27,414 bases of DNA, from positions 1 through 27,414 of the forward strand of contig JBKQSL010000301.1 of assembly GCA_052143655.1 (NCBI GenBank), given 5' to 3'. The notes beneath the pieces are model-generated. The model worked only from the letters and a program-made list of their open reading frames with translations, had not been told where the DNA came from and ran no database searches. The stretch comes from CAVSUR01 sp052143655 (lineage in GTDB: Bacteria > Actinomycetota > Actinomycetes > Streptosporangiales > Streptosporangiaceae). Of this stretch, positions 1 to 7,627 are shown one piece after another (position 1 is the first letter of the stretch; each line of letters starts with the position of its first letter). A program made the position numbers and the translations under genes.

Positions 1-260
1 CGTGGACCCGGCCGCCCCGGCGCGACACGCCGCCCTCCGGCATGCCCGCCGGAAGGAAACTACCCGCAGTAACCGAAAACAGGAACTACCCACAACCGGT
101 CAAACATCTAAAGCCCGCGGCATTGCGCCCGGGCCGCCCCATCCGCGGATCATGGACGCAACAATCCGACGAAAGTCGTATCGCAGCGTCCCCTGAGGGC
201 GCAGGCGATATCTGCTCAAGCGCAGATGCGCCGCTGTGGCAGGCTCGGAAAGATGCCAGC
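1..260. other. Leader region upstream of adenosine kinase gene
   Basis: I see no convincing gene here. The reading frames run through but have no recognisable family similarity. A 12-bp palindrome, GCGCA-GA-TGCGC, lies at 220-231, about 30 bp before the adenosine kinase start, and could be an operator. A Shine-Dalgarno-like GGAAAG at 247-252 lies 8 nt before the chosen start. Confidence 0.4.
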
Positions 261-1244
261 ATGCGGATCATTGTTACCGGGTCCATCGCGATGGATCACC
301 TCATGACATTCCAGGGGCGGTTCAGCGACGCACTGGTAAGCGACCAGCTCGACAACATCTCACTCTCGTTCCTTACTGACGGGCTGATCATCCGCCATGG
401 CGGGGTCGCGGCCAATGTCGCACTCGGAATGGCCCGCCTGGGCCTGTCACCTGTGCTCGCGGCGGCTGCTGGCCAGGATTTCTCCGATTATGGCGCCCGG
501 CTGGCCGGTAATGGTGTCGACACACGGTTCGTGTATATCTCGCAGGACCAGTTTACGGCGCGGTTCGTCTGCACGACGGATGCCGCCCAGAACCAGATCG
601 CCTCGTTCTATCCGGGTGCCATGGGCGAGGCGGCGAAGATCAAGCTGAGCGATCTCGGTCCGTTCGATCTCGCGCTCATCGGACCGAACGACCCGGCTGC
701 CATGCTCGCTCATACAAGCGAGTGCCAGGGCAGCGGTTACCGGTTCGCGGCCGATCCCTCCCAGCAACTGGCCCGCATGGACGGAGCGGACATCCGCGCT
801 CTGGTGGCGGGCGCCGCCTACCTCTTCACCAACGAATACGAGCATGCGCTGCTGCTGCAGAAGACCGGCTGGACGAACGCGGAGGTTCTCGACAGGGTGT
901 CCGCCTGGGTCACCACCAGCGGCGCTTCGGGAATCCGGATCGAGCGTGCGGCGCATGCCCGGTCGATCATCCCCGCGATACCAGCGAGTGGAACTCTGGA
1001 GCCCACGGGCGTAGGGGATGGATTCCGTGCGGGCTTTCTGGCCGGAATAGCTCACGGGCTCGCTGTGGACGATGCGGCCCGTGTCGGCTGTGCCCTCGCG
1101 ACTTTGGTGCTCGAATCCGACGGTCCCCAGGAGTACGAGCTCCGGCCCGCCGCGTTCGCTAGCAGGCTGGCCGGGACCTACGGCCAGGCGGCCGCCAGCC
1201 GGATCGCCGCTCGTCTGTCGATCCTCGCGGAAAGTTCGGCATGA
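261..1244 (+). CDS. adoK: Adenosine kinase (PfkB/ribokinase family)
   Basis: Phosphorylates adenosine to AMP in the cytoplasm. The 327-aa protein is close in length and sequence to the mycobacterial PfkB-type adenosine kinase. It shares the opening VTGSIAxDHL, the segment IASFYPGAM, the block FAADPSQQLAR, and the C-terminal catalytic loop PTGVGDGFRAGF, with the catalytic Asp in GVGD. The loop usually begins DPTGVGDAF but here reads EPTGVGDGF. The frame is open upstream to 42, but only the ATG at 261 starts at the family's usual N-terminus and has a GGAAAG ribosome site. It lies 66 bp before a FlK-type thioesterase gene, near metK, apt and ahcY. It can remove adenosine made by SAH hydrolase and so pull SAH breakdown forward. 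The family assignment is firm; the role in fluorine metabolism is inferred. Confidence 0.88.
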   Translation: MRIIVTGSIAMDHLMTFQGRFSDALVSDQLDNISLSFLTDGLIIRHGGVAANVALGMARLGLSPVLAAAAGQDFSDYGARLAGNGVDTRFVYISQDQFTARFVCTTDAAQNQIASFYPGAMGEAAKIKLSDLGPFDLALIGPNDPAAMLAHTSECQGSGYRFAADPSQQLARMDGADIRALVAGAAYLFTNEYEHALLLQKTGWTNAEVLDRVSAWVTTSGASGIRIERAAHARSIIPAIPASGTLEPTGVGDGFRAGFLAGIAHGLAVDDAARVGCALATLVLESDGPQEYELRPAAFASRLAGTYGQAAASRIAARLSILAESSA

Positions 1245-1310
1245 TCGAGGCCCTGCGCACGAAGCTAACTCCCGCCCGCGTCAGCTGCGACTCGCACGTA
1301 GCATCGGAGC

Positions 1311-1742
1311 ATGCCCAAGCCAACCATCGCAGCCGGCCTTCGCCATGAATTCCGGTTCCGCGTGCCGCCTGCCTGCACCGTGCCGCATCTGTTTCCCGGG
1401 GCGGCTGAGTTTACTCCCATGCCGGACGTCCTCGCGACGGGATTTCTCGTCGGGCTGCTGGAACGGGCCTGCGTCCAGCTTCTTATCCCGCATATCGACT
1501 GGCCTGCGGAGCAGAGCGTGGGAATGCACATCTCAATTTCCCATGAGGCCGCGACGCCACCCGGCCTGACGGTCACCTGCACCATCGAACTGACCGCGGT
1601 TGAGGGTCGGCGGCTGGAGTTCGACGTCCGGGCCGAGGACGGGATTGAGGTTATCGCCCGCGGCACCCATCAGCGCTTTCTCATCGACACTGGGAGCTTC
1701 TGCGAGAAAGCCGCGCGGAAAGTCCTGCGGGCGACGAGCTAG
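1311..1742 (+). CDS. flK: FlK-type fluoroacyl-CoA thioesterase (self-resistance)
   Basis: Hot-dog-fold thioesterase of 143 aa, very similar to Streptomyces cattleya FlK, which hydrolyses fluoroacetyl-CoA and protects the producer from lethal fluorocitrate synthesis. Shared blocks include VPP-x(2)-TV-x-HL, ATGF-x-VGL-x-E, AATPPGLTVT, VEGRRL and GTH-x-R. Recalling the FlK sequence, the catalytic triad Thr42/Glu50/His76 maps to Thr43, Glu51 and His78, all present. The FlK lid residue Phe36, which helps exclude acetyl-CoA, maps to Met37, so specificity may differ. The ATG at 1311 has only a closely spaced GGAG (1306-1309), so translation may be weak or coupled to the adenosine kinase gene. Presence of this gene suggests the host makes or meets a fluorinated acyl-CoA. 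Confidence 0.9.
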   Translation: MPKPTIAAGLRHEFRFRVPPACTVPHLFPGAAEFTPMPDVLATGFLVGLLERACVQLLIPHIDWPAEQSVGMHISISHEAATPPGLTVTCTIELTAVEGRRLEFDVRAEDGIEVIARGTHQRFLIDTGSFCEKAARKVLRATS

Positions 1743-1912
1743 CCCGTCGGGAGGAGCCGCTGAGATTCGGCTTGCCTTCAGGAGCATCGCGAGTGCCATC
1801 ATTTGCGGTTGCACCTAGGTAGTACTGACCTTGTGTCAAAATGCAGATGTCATGGCGCCGGGCAACGGCCGAAACTCAAGGTTGAAGCCAACGATGACCA
1901 TGGAGATCACGA
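1743..1912 (+). promoter_or_regulatory. metK leader with possible alternative stems
   Basis: This 170-bp gap probably carries the metK promoter. GTCAT at 1849-1853 can pair with ATGAC at 1894-1898. The overlapping CATGG (1851-1855) can instead pair with CCATG (1898-1902), which abuts the metK Shine-Dalgarno GGAG (1902-1905). These mutually exclusive short stems beside the ribosome site resemble a translational switch. The stems are only 5 bp and I could not match the region to a known SAM riboswitch class. Confidence 0.3.
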
Positions 1913-3094
1913 ATGCCCGATCGCCTGTTCACCTCCGAATCAGTTACCGAGGGACATCCCGACAAGATAGCTGACCAGATCAGCGACGCCGTCGTTGACG
2001 CCATGCTCGCCGCGGACCCGGTCAGCCGGACGGCGATCGAGACCCTGGTCACGACCGGCCATGTGGTGGTGGCCGGAGAGGCGACCCGGAACCTTGCCGA
2101 CATCGAGGGGATCGTTCGCAAGACCATCACGAACATCGGGTACGACTCATCCGCCAAGGGCTTCGACGGGGGATCCTGCGGGGTCGCGGTGTCCATCGGA
2201 TCGCAGTCGGCCGACATCGCGCAGGGCGTGGAACGTTCTCATGAGGCGCGCGAAGGGGGCGCGGAATCGCTCGATCATCAGGGTGCCGGCGACCAGGGAA
2301 TGATGTTCGGCTACGCCTGTACCGACACTCCGGCGCTGATGCCCTTGCCGATAGTGCTGGCCCACCGACTGGCGCGCAGGCTGGCCACCGCACGCAAGGA
2401 AGGCGTAATCCCTTACCTGCGCCCGGACGGAAAGACCCAGGTGACCATCGCCTACCACGATGACCGCCCAGTCCGGCTCGACACGGTCGTCATCTCGGCC
2501 CAGCACGCTCCCGGCATCAATATCGACGACATGCTCGCGCCCGACGTGGCCGAGCATGTCGTCGCACCCGAACTTGAGCAGCTTGAGCTCAGCGTCGCCA
2601 AGTACCGCCTGCTGGTCAACCCGACCGGCCAGTTCGAGATCGGTGGTCCGATGGGAGACACCGGCCTCACCGGCCGGAAGATCATCATGGACACCTACGG
2701 CGGAATGGCCCGGCACGGCGGTGGTGCCTTCTCCGGCAAGGACCCGTCGAAGGTCGACCGTTCGGCTGCTTACGCCATGCGCTGGGTGGCCAAGAATGTT
2801 GTCGCGGCCGACCTCGCCGCGCGCTGCGAGGTCCAGGTTGCCTATGCGATCGGCAAGGCAAATCCGGTGGGTCTGTTCGTCGAGTGCTTCGGCACCGAAA
2901 AGGTGCCGGTGTCGGTGATCCAGGAAGCGGTCGAGAAGACGTTCGACCTACGGCCCGCTGCCATCATCTCCGACCTGGAGCTGCTCAGGCCCATCTACTT
3001 CCCGACGGCCTCGTATGGCCATTTCGGCCGTGACGATGTCACGTGGGAGCGGACGGATCGCGTGGACGCGCTCCGCGCCGCCACCGCACTGTGA
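1913..3094 (+). CDS. metK: S-adenosylmethionine synthetase
   Basis: Makes SAM from L-methionine and ATP. The 393-aa protein has all the family signatures: GHPDKIADQISD near residue 15, GAGDQGMMFGY near residue 125 (ATP site), and the glycine-rich loop GGGAFSGKDPSKVDRSAAY near residue 260. Length is normal. GGAG at 1902-1905 lies 7 nt before the ATG. It is followed after 22 bp by apt, then by ahcY. In this setting it can recycle the methionine released by fluorinase back to SAM, which would also help drive the reversible fluorination forward. It is probably a second, cluster-specific copy alongside a housekeeping metK, but that copy would lie outside this window. Confidence 0.96.
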   Translation: MPDRLFTSESVTEGHPDKIADQISDAVVDAMLAADPVSRTAIETLVTTGHVVVAGEATRNLADIEGIVRKTITNIGYDSSAKGFDGGSCGVAVSIGSQSADIAQGVERSHEAREGGAESLDHQGAGDQGMMFGYACTDTPALMPLPIVLAHRLARRLATARKEGVIPYLRPDGKTQVTIAYHDDRPVRLDTVVISAQHAPGINIDDMLAPDVAEHVVAPELEQLELSVAKYRLLVNPTGQFEIGGPMGDTGLTGRKIIMDTYGGMARHGGGAFSGKDPSKVDRSAAYAMRWVAKNVVAADLAARCEVQVAYAIGKANPVGLFVECFGTEKVPVSVIQEAVEKTFDLRPAAIISDLELLRPIYFPTASYGHFGRDDVTWERTDRVDALRAATAL

Positions 3095-3116
3095 CGGCGC
3101 TGACCCGGAGGATGGC

Positions 3117-3668
3117 ATGACCACAGTCGGAGTGGGCCAGGACATCGAGCTCGCCGCGGCGCTCCGGGCGGGGATCAGAGTAGTTCCGGACTTCCCCCGC
3201 CCGGGAATTGACTTTCAGGATCTCTGCCCCATCTTCGCGCAGCCGGGGCTGATGCGCCTGCTCACCTGCTCGATCTGCGCTGCATACGACGACTCTTACA
3301 ACAAGGTACTCGCGGTCGAGGCGCGCGGGTTCGTCCTGGGGGCCAACGTGGCGGCGGCGGAGGAGAAGCCGCTGGTCCTGGCGCGGAAGAAAGGCAAACT
3401 GCCCGGTGCCACCCACCGGACCACTTACACCCTGGAATATGGCTCTGAGGTTCTGGAGATCCAGGTCGGCGCGATCAGGCCGGGCGACCGGGTACTCGTG
3501 GTCGATGACGTGCTGGCCACCGGGGGAACGCTCGCCGCCGCGTCACAGCTGATTGCCCTCGGGGACGGTGTCACCGCGGGTCATGCCGTGGCCGTGGTGA
3601 TCGAAGGGCTGAACGGGCAGTCGCGGCTCGCTCCGGCGCCGGTCTACGCGGCCCTGTCAGTGGGCTGA
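3117..3668 (+). CDS. apt: Adenine phosphoribosyltransferase
   Basis: Joins adenine to PRPP to give AMP. The 183-aa protein has the PRPP-binding motif VLVVDDVLATGGT, the upstream segment VEARGFVLGA, and the opening PDFPRPGIDFQDL typical of Apt. GGAGG at 3107-3111 sits 5 nt before the ATG at 3117; the frame is open further upstream but would overlap metK. The gene lies between metK and ahcY in one apparent operon. FlB-type phosphorolysis of 5'-fluoro-5'-deoxyadenosine releases free adenine, so this enzyme can return it to the nucleotide pool for SAM synthesis. The enzyme identity is firm; the pathway link is inferred from position. Confidence 0.93.
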   Translation: MTTVGVGQDIELAAALRAGIRVVPDFPRPGIDFQDLCPIFAQPGLMRLLTCSICAAYDDSYNKVLAVEARGFVLGANVAAAEEKPLVLARKKGKLPGATHRTTYTLEYGSEVLEIQVGAIRPGDRVLVVDDVLATGGTLAAASQLIALGDGVTAGHAVAVVIEGLNGQSRLAPAPVYAALSVG

Positions 3669-3736
3669 GCGTGCCGGGCCGGGCCCTGACCGGGGACACG
3701 GACCGCCGAGCATTCATCGAAAGGAACGACGAGGGT

Positions 3737-5176
3737 ATGACCGAGCTGGACTTCAAGATCGCTGACCTGTCCCTGGCCGACTTCGGGCGCCGGGAGATCC
3801 GGCTGGCTGAGCACGAAATGCCGGGCCTGATGGCGGTGCGGGCGGAATACGGGCCGGCCCAGCCCCTGCGCGGGGCACGGATCATGGGCTCGCTGCACAT
3901 GACGATCCAGACAGCCGTGCTGATCGAGACTCTGGTGGCGCTGGGGGCCGACGTCCGCTGGGCCTCGTGCAACATCTTCTCCACCCAGGACCACGCAGCC
4001 GCGGGGGTTGTCATCGGCCCGGACGGCACCGCGGCGGAGCCGCAGGGGGTGCCGGTATTCGCGTGGAAGGGCGAGTCGCTGCCGGAGTACTGGTGGTGCG
4101 CCGGGCAGGCGATGATCTGGCCGGACGGGGACGGCCCGAACATGATCCTCGATGACGGCGGGGACGCGACGCTGCTGGTGCACAAGGGCACCGAGTACGA
4201 GCGGGCGGGCGCGGTTCCTTCGGCCGGGCTCGACGACTCGGAGGAGTGGGTGGCCCTGCTCGACCTGCTGCGCCGCACCATTGCCGACCATCCCGGTCGG
4301 TGGACCCGGATTGGCACGGGGATCAAGGGCGTCACCGAGGAAACGACGACGGGGGTGCACCGCCTGTATGAGATGGCCCGGACGGATTCACTGCTCTTCC
4401 CGGCCATCAACGTCAACGACTCGGTGACGAAATCGAAATTCGACAACAAGTACGGTTGCCGGCATTCGCTGATCGATGGCATTAACCGGGCGACCGACGT
4501 GCTGATTGGCGGGAAGGTCGCGGTAGTGTGCGGCTACGGGGACGTGGGAAAGGGGTGCGCCGAGTCTCTGCGGGGCCAGGGCGCGCGGGTGATCGTGACT
4601 GAGATCGACCCGATCTGCGCGCTCCAGGCGGCGATGGATGGCTACCAGGTCGCCACGCTGGACAATGTCGCCCCGGCCGCGGACATCGTCGTCACGGCCA
4701 CGGGCAACCGGGACATCATCAGTGTCGCGCACCTGGCCGCGATGAAGCACCAGGCGATCGTGGGGAACATCGGGCACTTCGACAACGAGATCGACATGAC
4801 CGGGCTTGCCAGGGTGCCGGGAATCGTCAAGACCGAGATCAAGCCCCAGGTGCATGAGTGGAACTTCCCCGACGGGCACTCCGTCATCGTGCTCGCCGAG
4901 GGTCGTCTGCTGAACCTGGGCTGCGCGACCGGGCATCCGAGCTTCGTGATGTCCAACTCGTTCGCCAACCAGGTGATCGCCCAGATCGAGCTGTTCACCA
5001 AGATCGATGGCTACCTGCTGGGCGTGCATGTGCTGCCCAAGCTCCTAGACGAGAAGGTCGCGCGGCTGCACCTGGCAGCGCTCGGCGTGTCGCTGACCGC
5101 GCTCACCAAACGGCAGGCGGACTACATCGGCGTAGCCGTCGATGGTCCCTACAAGCCCGACCATTACCGGTACTGA
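3737..5176 (+). CDS. ahcY: Adenosylhomocysteinase (SAH hydrolase)
   Basis: NAD-dependent enzyme that splits S-adenosylhomocysteine into adenosine and homocysteine. The 479-aa protein has the substrate and cofactor segment DNKYGCRHSLIDGINRATD, the Rossmann loop GYGDVGKG, GNIGHFDNEID, the histidine segment GCATGHPSFVMSNSF, and the typical C-terminus KPDHYRY. The frame is open to a GTG at 3671, but homology begins close to the ATG at 3737, which has AAGGA some 11 nt upstream. SAH is a known inhibitor of fluorinase, and the S. cattleya fluorination locus also carries a SAH-hydrolase gene (flI). It is the last gene of the metK-apt-ahcY set, and its product adenosine can be used by the nearby adenosine kinase. 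Confidence 0.95.
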   Translation: MTELDFKIADLSLADFGRREIRLAEHEMPGLMAVRAEYGPAQPLRGARIMGSLHMTIQTAVLIETLVALGADVRWASCNIFSTQDHAAAGVVIGPDGTAAEPQGVPVFAWKGESLPEYWWCAGQAMIWPDGDGPNMILDDGGDATLLVHKGTEYERAGAVPSAGLDDSEEWVALLDLLRRTIADHPGRWTRIGTGIKGVTEETTTGVHRLYEMARTDSLLFPAINVNDSVTKSKFDNKYGCRHSLIDGINRATDVLIGGKVAVVCGYGDVGKGCAESLRGQGARVIVTEIDPICALQAAMDGYQVATLDNVAPAADIVVTATGNRDIISVAHLAAMKHQAIVGNIGHFDNEIDMTGLARVPGIVKTEIKPQVHEWNFPDGHSVIVLAEGRLLNLGCATGHPSFVMSNSFANQVIAQIELFTKIDGYLLGVHVLPKLLDEKVARLHLAALGVSLTALTKRQADYIGVAVDGPYKPDHYRY

Positions 5177-5466
5177 CGTGGCACAGCAGGCTGACGCCCT
5201 CCGGGCGGCCGTGCAGATCGCGATCGACCGGCGGGATGGCAGCGTACCTCCGGGTGAGCTGCCGCCGGGCGATCCGCCGCCAGGCGAGCAGGCCGAGAAT
5301 GCCGGTCTTCGCGGGGCTCCGCGCAGCACGCCGCCGTCGGCTGGCGACGGAAGTAAACCGGACATATCAGACGGTGCCACTCCTGCGCTGGCCCGACGCT
5401 GATGCCGGGATCGGCCCGCTCGACCACGAACGCCGAGATCCGGTTCCTGGCGGCGTCCGGCTCGGT

Positions 5467-5559
5467 CCCCGCGAAGACCAGTTCGACGAGGAACTCATCG
5501 CCCTTGCGGGCGGGCACGGAGGCACCGAGCGCTCCGGACAGAATGATGTCACCGGTTTG
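5467..5559 (-). pseudogene. 2-keto-4-pentenoate hydratase-like C-terminal fragment
   Basis: One stretch of about 31 codons reads QTGDIILSGALGASVPARKG and then DEFLVELVFAG. It matches the C-terminal block of MhpD-type 2-oxopent-4-enoate hydratases (in E. coli MhpD, TGDIILTGALG followed by a GD-x-F pattern). The same frame is open on both sides but shows no further similarity, so the remainder is gone or scrambled. A functional product is unlikely. The parent family works on 4-hydroxy-2-oxopentanoate, the non-fluorinated analogue of a proposed intermediate of this cluster, which may be coincidence. Confidence 0.4.
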
Positions 5560-5821
5560 CACGGCGATCGGGTGGTGAATCTGCTTCGAGGACGAGGCCG
5601 GCCAGAGTCTGCGCCCGGCCAAGGGCACCTGGGCCGGCGGCTGGCGAAGGCCCGGCTGCCCGAGGGCGTGGCAGGGATCGCCCGGCTGCACGCGATGATC
5701 GGCGAGCAGTTCGGCGAGGACGCTGACGAGGACGACTTCCTCGGCGCTGCCGGCCCCGGTGATGACCTCCCGCAACTGTGGCCGTCGTCGAATTATGACC
5801 TCCCATGTGGCATATTCTACA

Positions 5822-5851
5822 TTGACAGGGAGCCCGGCTAAAAGTGACAAT
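5822..5851 (+). promoter_or_regulatory. Sigma-70-like promoter for the response regulator
   Basis: A perfect -35 box TTGACA (5822-5827) is followed after 18 bp by GACAAT (5846-5851), a four-of-six match to the -10 consensus. The surroundings are AT-rich for this genome. The regulator gene starts at 5959, giving a leader of roughly 100 nt. Confidence 0.45.
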
Positions 5852-5958
5852 AGTTGGAGAAGTAGTCATTTTGCCTCCTCCGGAATGTGGTCCATTGGTG
5901 CGTTCTACGACGGCTACTCGGGGTCCGTATCCTCTTGTGCCCGCAGAGGTGCGTGAAC

Positions 5959-6606
5959 ATGCCGACGAGCATTGTCATCATTGATGATCACGCAATGTTC
6001 CGTGAGAGCATCGCCGAGATGCTGGACCGGCAGCCTGACCTAGTCGTCACCGCCCAGGCGGGTACCGGTGAGCGCGGCCTTATGGCCGTCGCGGAGAGCA
6101 ATCCCGACGTCGTTCTCCTGGATGTGGAGATCCCGGGGTCCGACGTCGAGAAGCTGATCGAAGGGATCCGCCAGTCCTCAGAATTATCAAGAATTGCCGT
6201 GCTGACCATGCATGAGGACGCCGATCTTGTGGGCAGGCTCATCGCCGTCGGCGTTCAGGCATACATTTCCAAGGGATCAAGTATGACCGATCTGATCGCC
6301 GCCATCCGCGCTATCGCAAGCGGTCGCGACCGCGTCATTATTTCCGTCTCGCGCGGGGCTGTCAGCGGCCTCAGGGAACCAGAGAAAAATCCTCTTTCAG
6401 TGCGCGAGGTGGAAGTCCTGTCATTGGTAAGAGACGGTTTTGGAAATGCGCAGATCGCCAGTCGGTTGTTCATTTCTGAAGGAACCGTGAAACGGCACCT
6501 CACCAATATATACACGAAGCTTGATGTACGGTCTCGAGTCAATGCGATCAACCGGGCGAACGAGCTCGGATTGCTGCGGCCGTCGGCAGGGGGGAGCAGC
6601 AGGTAG
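5959..6606 (+). CDS. NarL/FixJ-type response regulator
   Basis: DNA-binding response regulator of 215 aa. The receiver domain (about 1-120) has the acidic pair Asp9-Asp10, the phospho-acceptor Asp55 in VVLLDVEIPG, and the conserved Lys in the segment YISKGSS. A LuxR-type helix-turn-helix follows (about 150-205) with SVREVEVL, IASRLFISEGTVKRHL and IYTKLDVRSR. AGAGG at 5944-5948 lies 10 nt before the ATG. No histidine kinase gene is near, so it is an orphan here. The codon choice looks less GC-biased than in its neighbours. It sits between the SAM-recycling genes and the flA/cyclase pair and is the most likely local regulator; S. cattleya fl genes also include DNA-binding regulators. Its signal is unknown. 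Confidence 0.9.
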   Translation: MPTSIVIIDDHAMFRESIAEMLDRQPDLVVTAQAGTGERGLMAVAESNPDVVLLDVEIPGSDVEKLIEGIRQSSELSRIAVLTMHEDADLVGRLIAVGVQAYISKGSSMTDLIAAIRAIASGRDRVIISVSRGAVSGLREPEKNPLSVREVEVLSLVRDGFGNAQIASRLFISEGTVKRHLTNIYTKLDVRSRVNAINRANELGLLRPSAGGSSR

Positions 6607-6641
6607 CGTTCTCATGAATGCAGCGTGGTGACCTTCAGCGG

Positions 6642-7445
6642 CTACTGCCGGCCGTTGAGAAGGGCCATTGCCCGGCCTGGGGAGCCGGTGCCGCGCTCGA
6701 TCTTGAGCGGCAGGAAGCAGAACCACGCCGCGCGCGGGGGAAGGTGCTCAAGCCTGGTCAGGCACTCGACGAATACGGCTCCGGCCTGCAGGGCGCACAC
6801 GTGGACTGGAGCGCCGTCATGGGCGGCGCCCATCGATGCCCCGTCCGTGCCGACGCACCGGATGCCGCGATCGAGCAGAAGTTCCATCGTCGCGACGCTG
6901 GGGGCGGGCCAGCCCGGACGGCATCGCGTCACCACGACATTGTGCACGTAATCTTCTCCCGCAGGGCCGCGCAGGTAGTAGCGGTCCCAGCCGGTGTGGA
7001 ACAGGACGATATCGCCTGGCTCAAGCTTGCCATGCTGGTCCTCCCAGCGCGTGACAAGCCCTGGCTCGATGAACGGACTGGCCCCGGGCGCTGGCTCAGC
7101 GTCCAGGAGCGCTCTGACGTCGATGACCGCGGCAGGACCCATGAGCTGGCCGAGGGGGACTTTCTCGGCTGTGATATCACCGGCCGGGCCCGCGGCCGAC
7201 AATCCGGAATCGCTCGGCGGAATGAAGTGCCCCGGCGCGTCGAAGTGCGTACCGGTGTGCTCATCGATTGCCATCCAGCACGTGGCATACGAGCCAGAGC
7301 GGTTGTAAGCCGGGGCGACCCGGTCGATCTCTGTGGCGAACCAGTTCCAGGTCTTATGCTGAAACGGCTGGTGAGTCGACCAGTAGCACGGCAGATCCTC
7401 GGCAAGTGGCAGGGAAAGATCGAGAATCACTGTTGGGCATTCCAT
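6642..7445 (-). CDS. Cyclase-family (kynurenine formamidase-like) metal hydrolase
   Basis: Predicted metal-dependent hydrolase of 267 aa in the cyclase family (PF04199-type), which includes kynurenine formamidase and isatin hydrolase. The signature HxGTHxDxxxH is intact: His63, Gly65-Thr66-His67, Asp69 and His73. Later segments PGDIVLFHTGWD and GTDGASMG also fit. The frame is open to 7481, but the ATG at 7445 has AAGGTG upstream and starts with the typical VILDLSLPL. It is transcribed divergently from flA across 182 bp, which suggests shared control. Members open amide or lactone-like rings, so hydrolysis of 5-fluoro-5-deoxyribonolactone to the acid is a reasonable guess, but nothing in the sequence proves it. 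The 3' end converges with the response regulator gene. Confidence 0.85.
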   Translation of the reverse strand: MECPTVILDLSLPLAEDLPCYWSTHQPFQHKTWNWFATEIDRVAPAYNRSGSYATCWMAIDEHTGTHFDAPGHFIPPSDSGLSAAGPAGDITAEKVPLGQLMGPAAVIDVRALLDAEPAPGASPFIEPGLVTRWEDQHGKLEPGDIVLFHTGWDRYYLRGPAGEDYVHNVVVTRCRPGWPAPSVATMELLLDRGIRCVGTDGASMGAAHDGAPVHVCALQAGAVFVECLTRLEHLPPRAAWFCFLPLKIERGTGSPGRAMALLNGRQ

Positions 7446-7627
7446 TGCGTGATCACACCTTTGCAGTCCTGCGATCAGCATCCACCGTGCTCGCGATTAC
7501 CCGCATCATGCGGCGGTGACAGCCCTGGTGCGACCTTTGTCGTAGAGCATTGGCCCGGCAATAGCATTACGGGACACCGGGCGCCAAGGCTAGCCTGTGT
7601 ACGACTCCCCTAACGAGAGGAAGTGCG
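7446..7627. promoter_or_regulatory. Divergent cyclase/flA promoter region with palindrome
   Basis: These 182 bp separate the cyclase start (minus) from the fluorinase start (plus) and must hold both promoters. A 13-bp perfect inverted repeat, CCGCAT-C-ATGCGG, lies at 7501-7513, near the middle, and is a good operator candidate. No strong -35/-10 pair is obvious; TTGTCG (7537-7542) with TAGCAT (7562-7567) is a weak option for flA. The flA ribosome site AGAGGAAG lies 5 nt before its ATG. Confidence 0.5.

Larger units (their letters stand above)
5177..5958. other. Gene-poor region between ahcY and response regulator
   Basis: No intact gene is evident in these 782 bp. A short frame follows ahcY directly (GTG at 5178 to stop at 5402, 74 aa, proline-rich second half, no ribosome site, no family recognised). 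A small hydratase-like block lies on the minus strand at 5467-5559. From about 5790 the sequence becomes AT-richer and seems to hold the promoter of the downstream regulator gene. Confidence 0.5.

Noticed and set aside
2..196. Short frame with an LPTTG sequence suggesting a sortase substrate
   Set aside because: No signal peptide, hydrophobic segment or family similarity; LPTTG here is chance.
1743..1912. A known SAM riboswitch class before metK
   Set aside because: I could not fit the sequence to SAM-I, II, III, IV, VI or SAM/SAH consensus features; only short alternative stems are visible.
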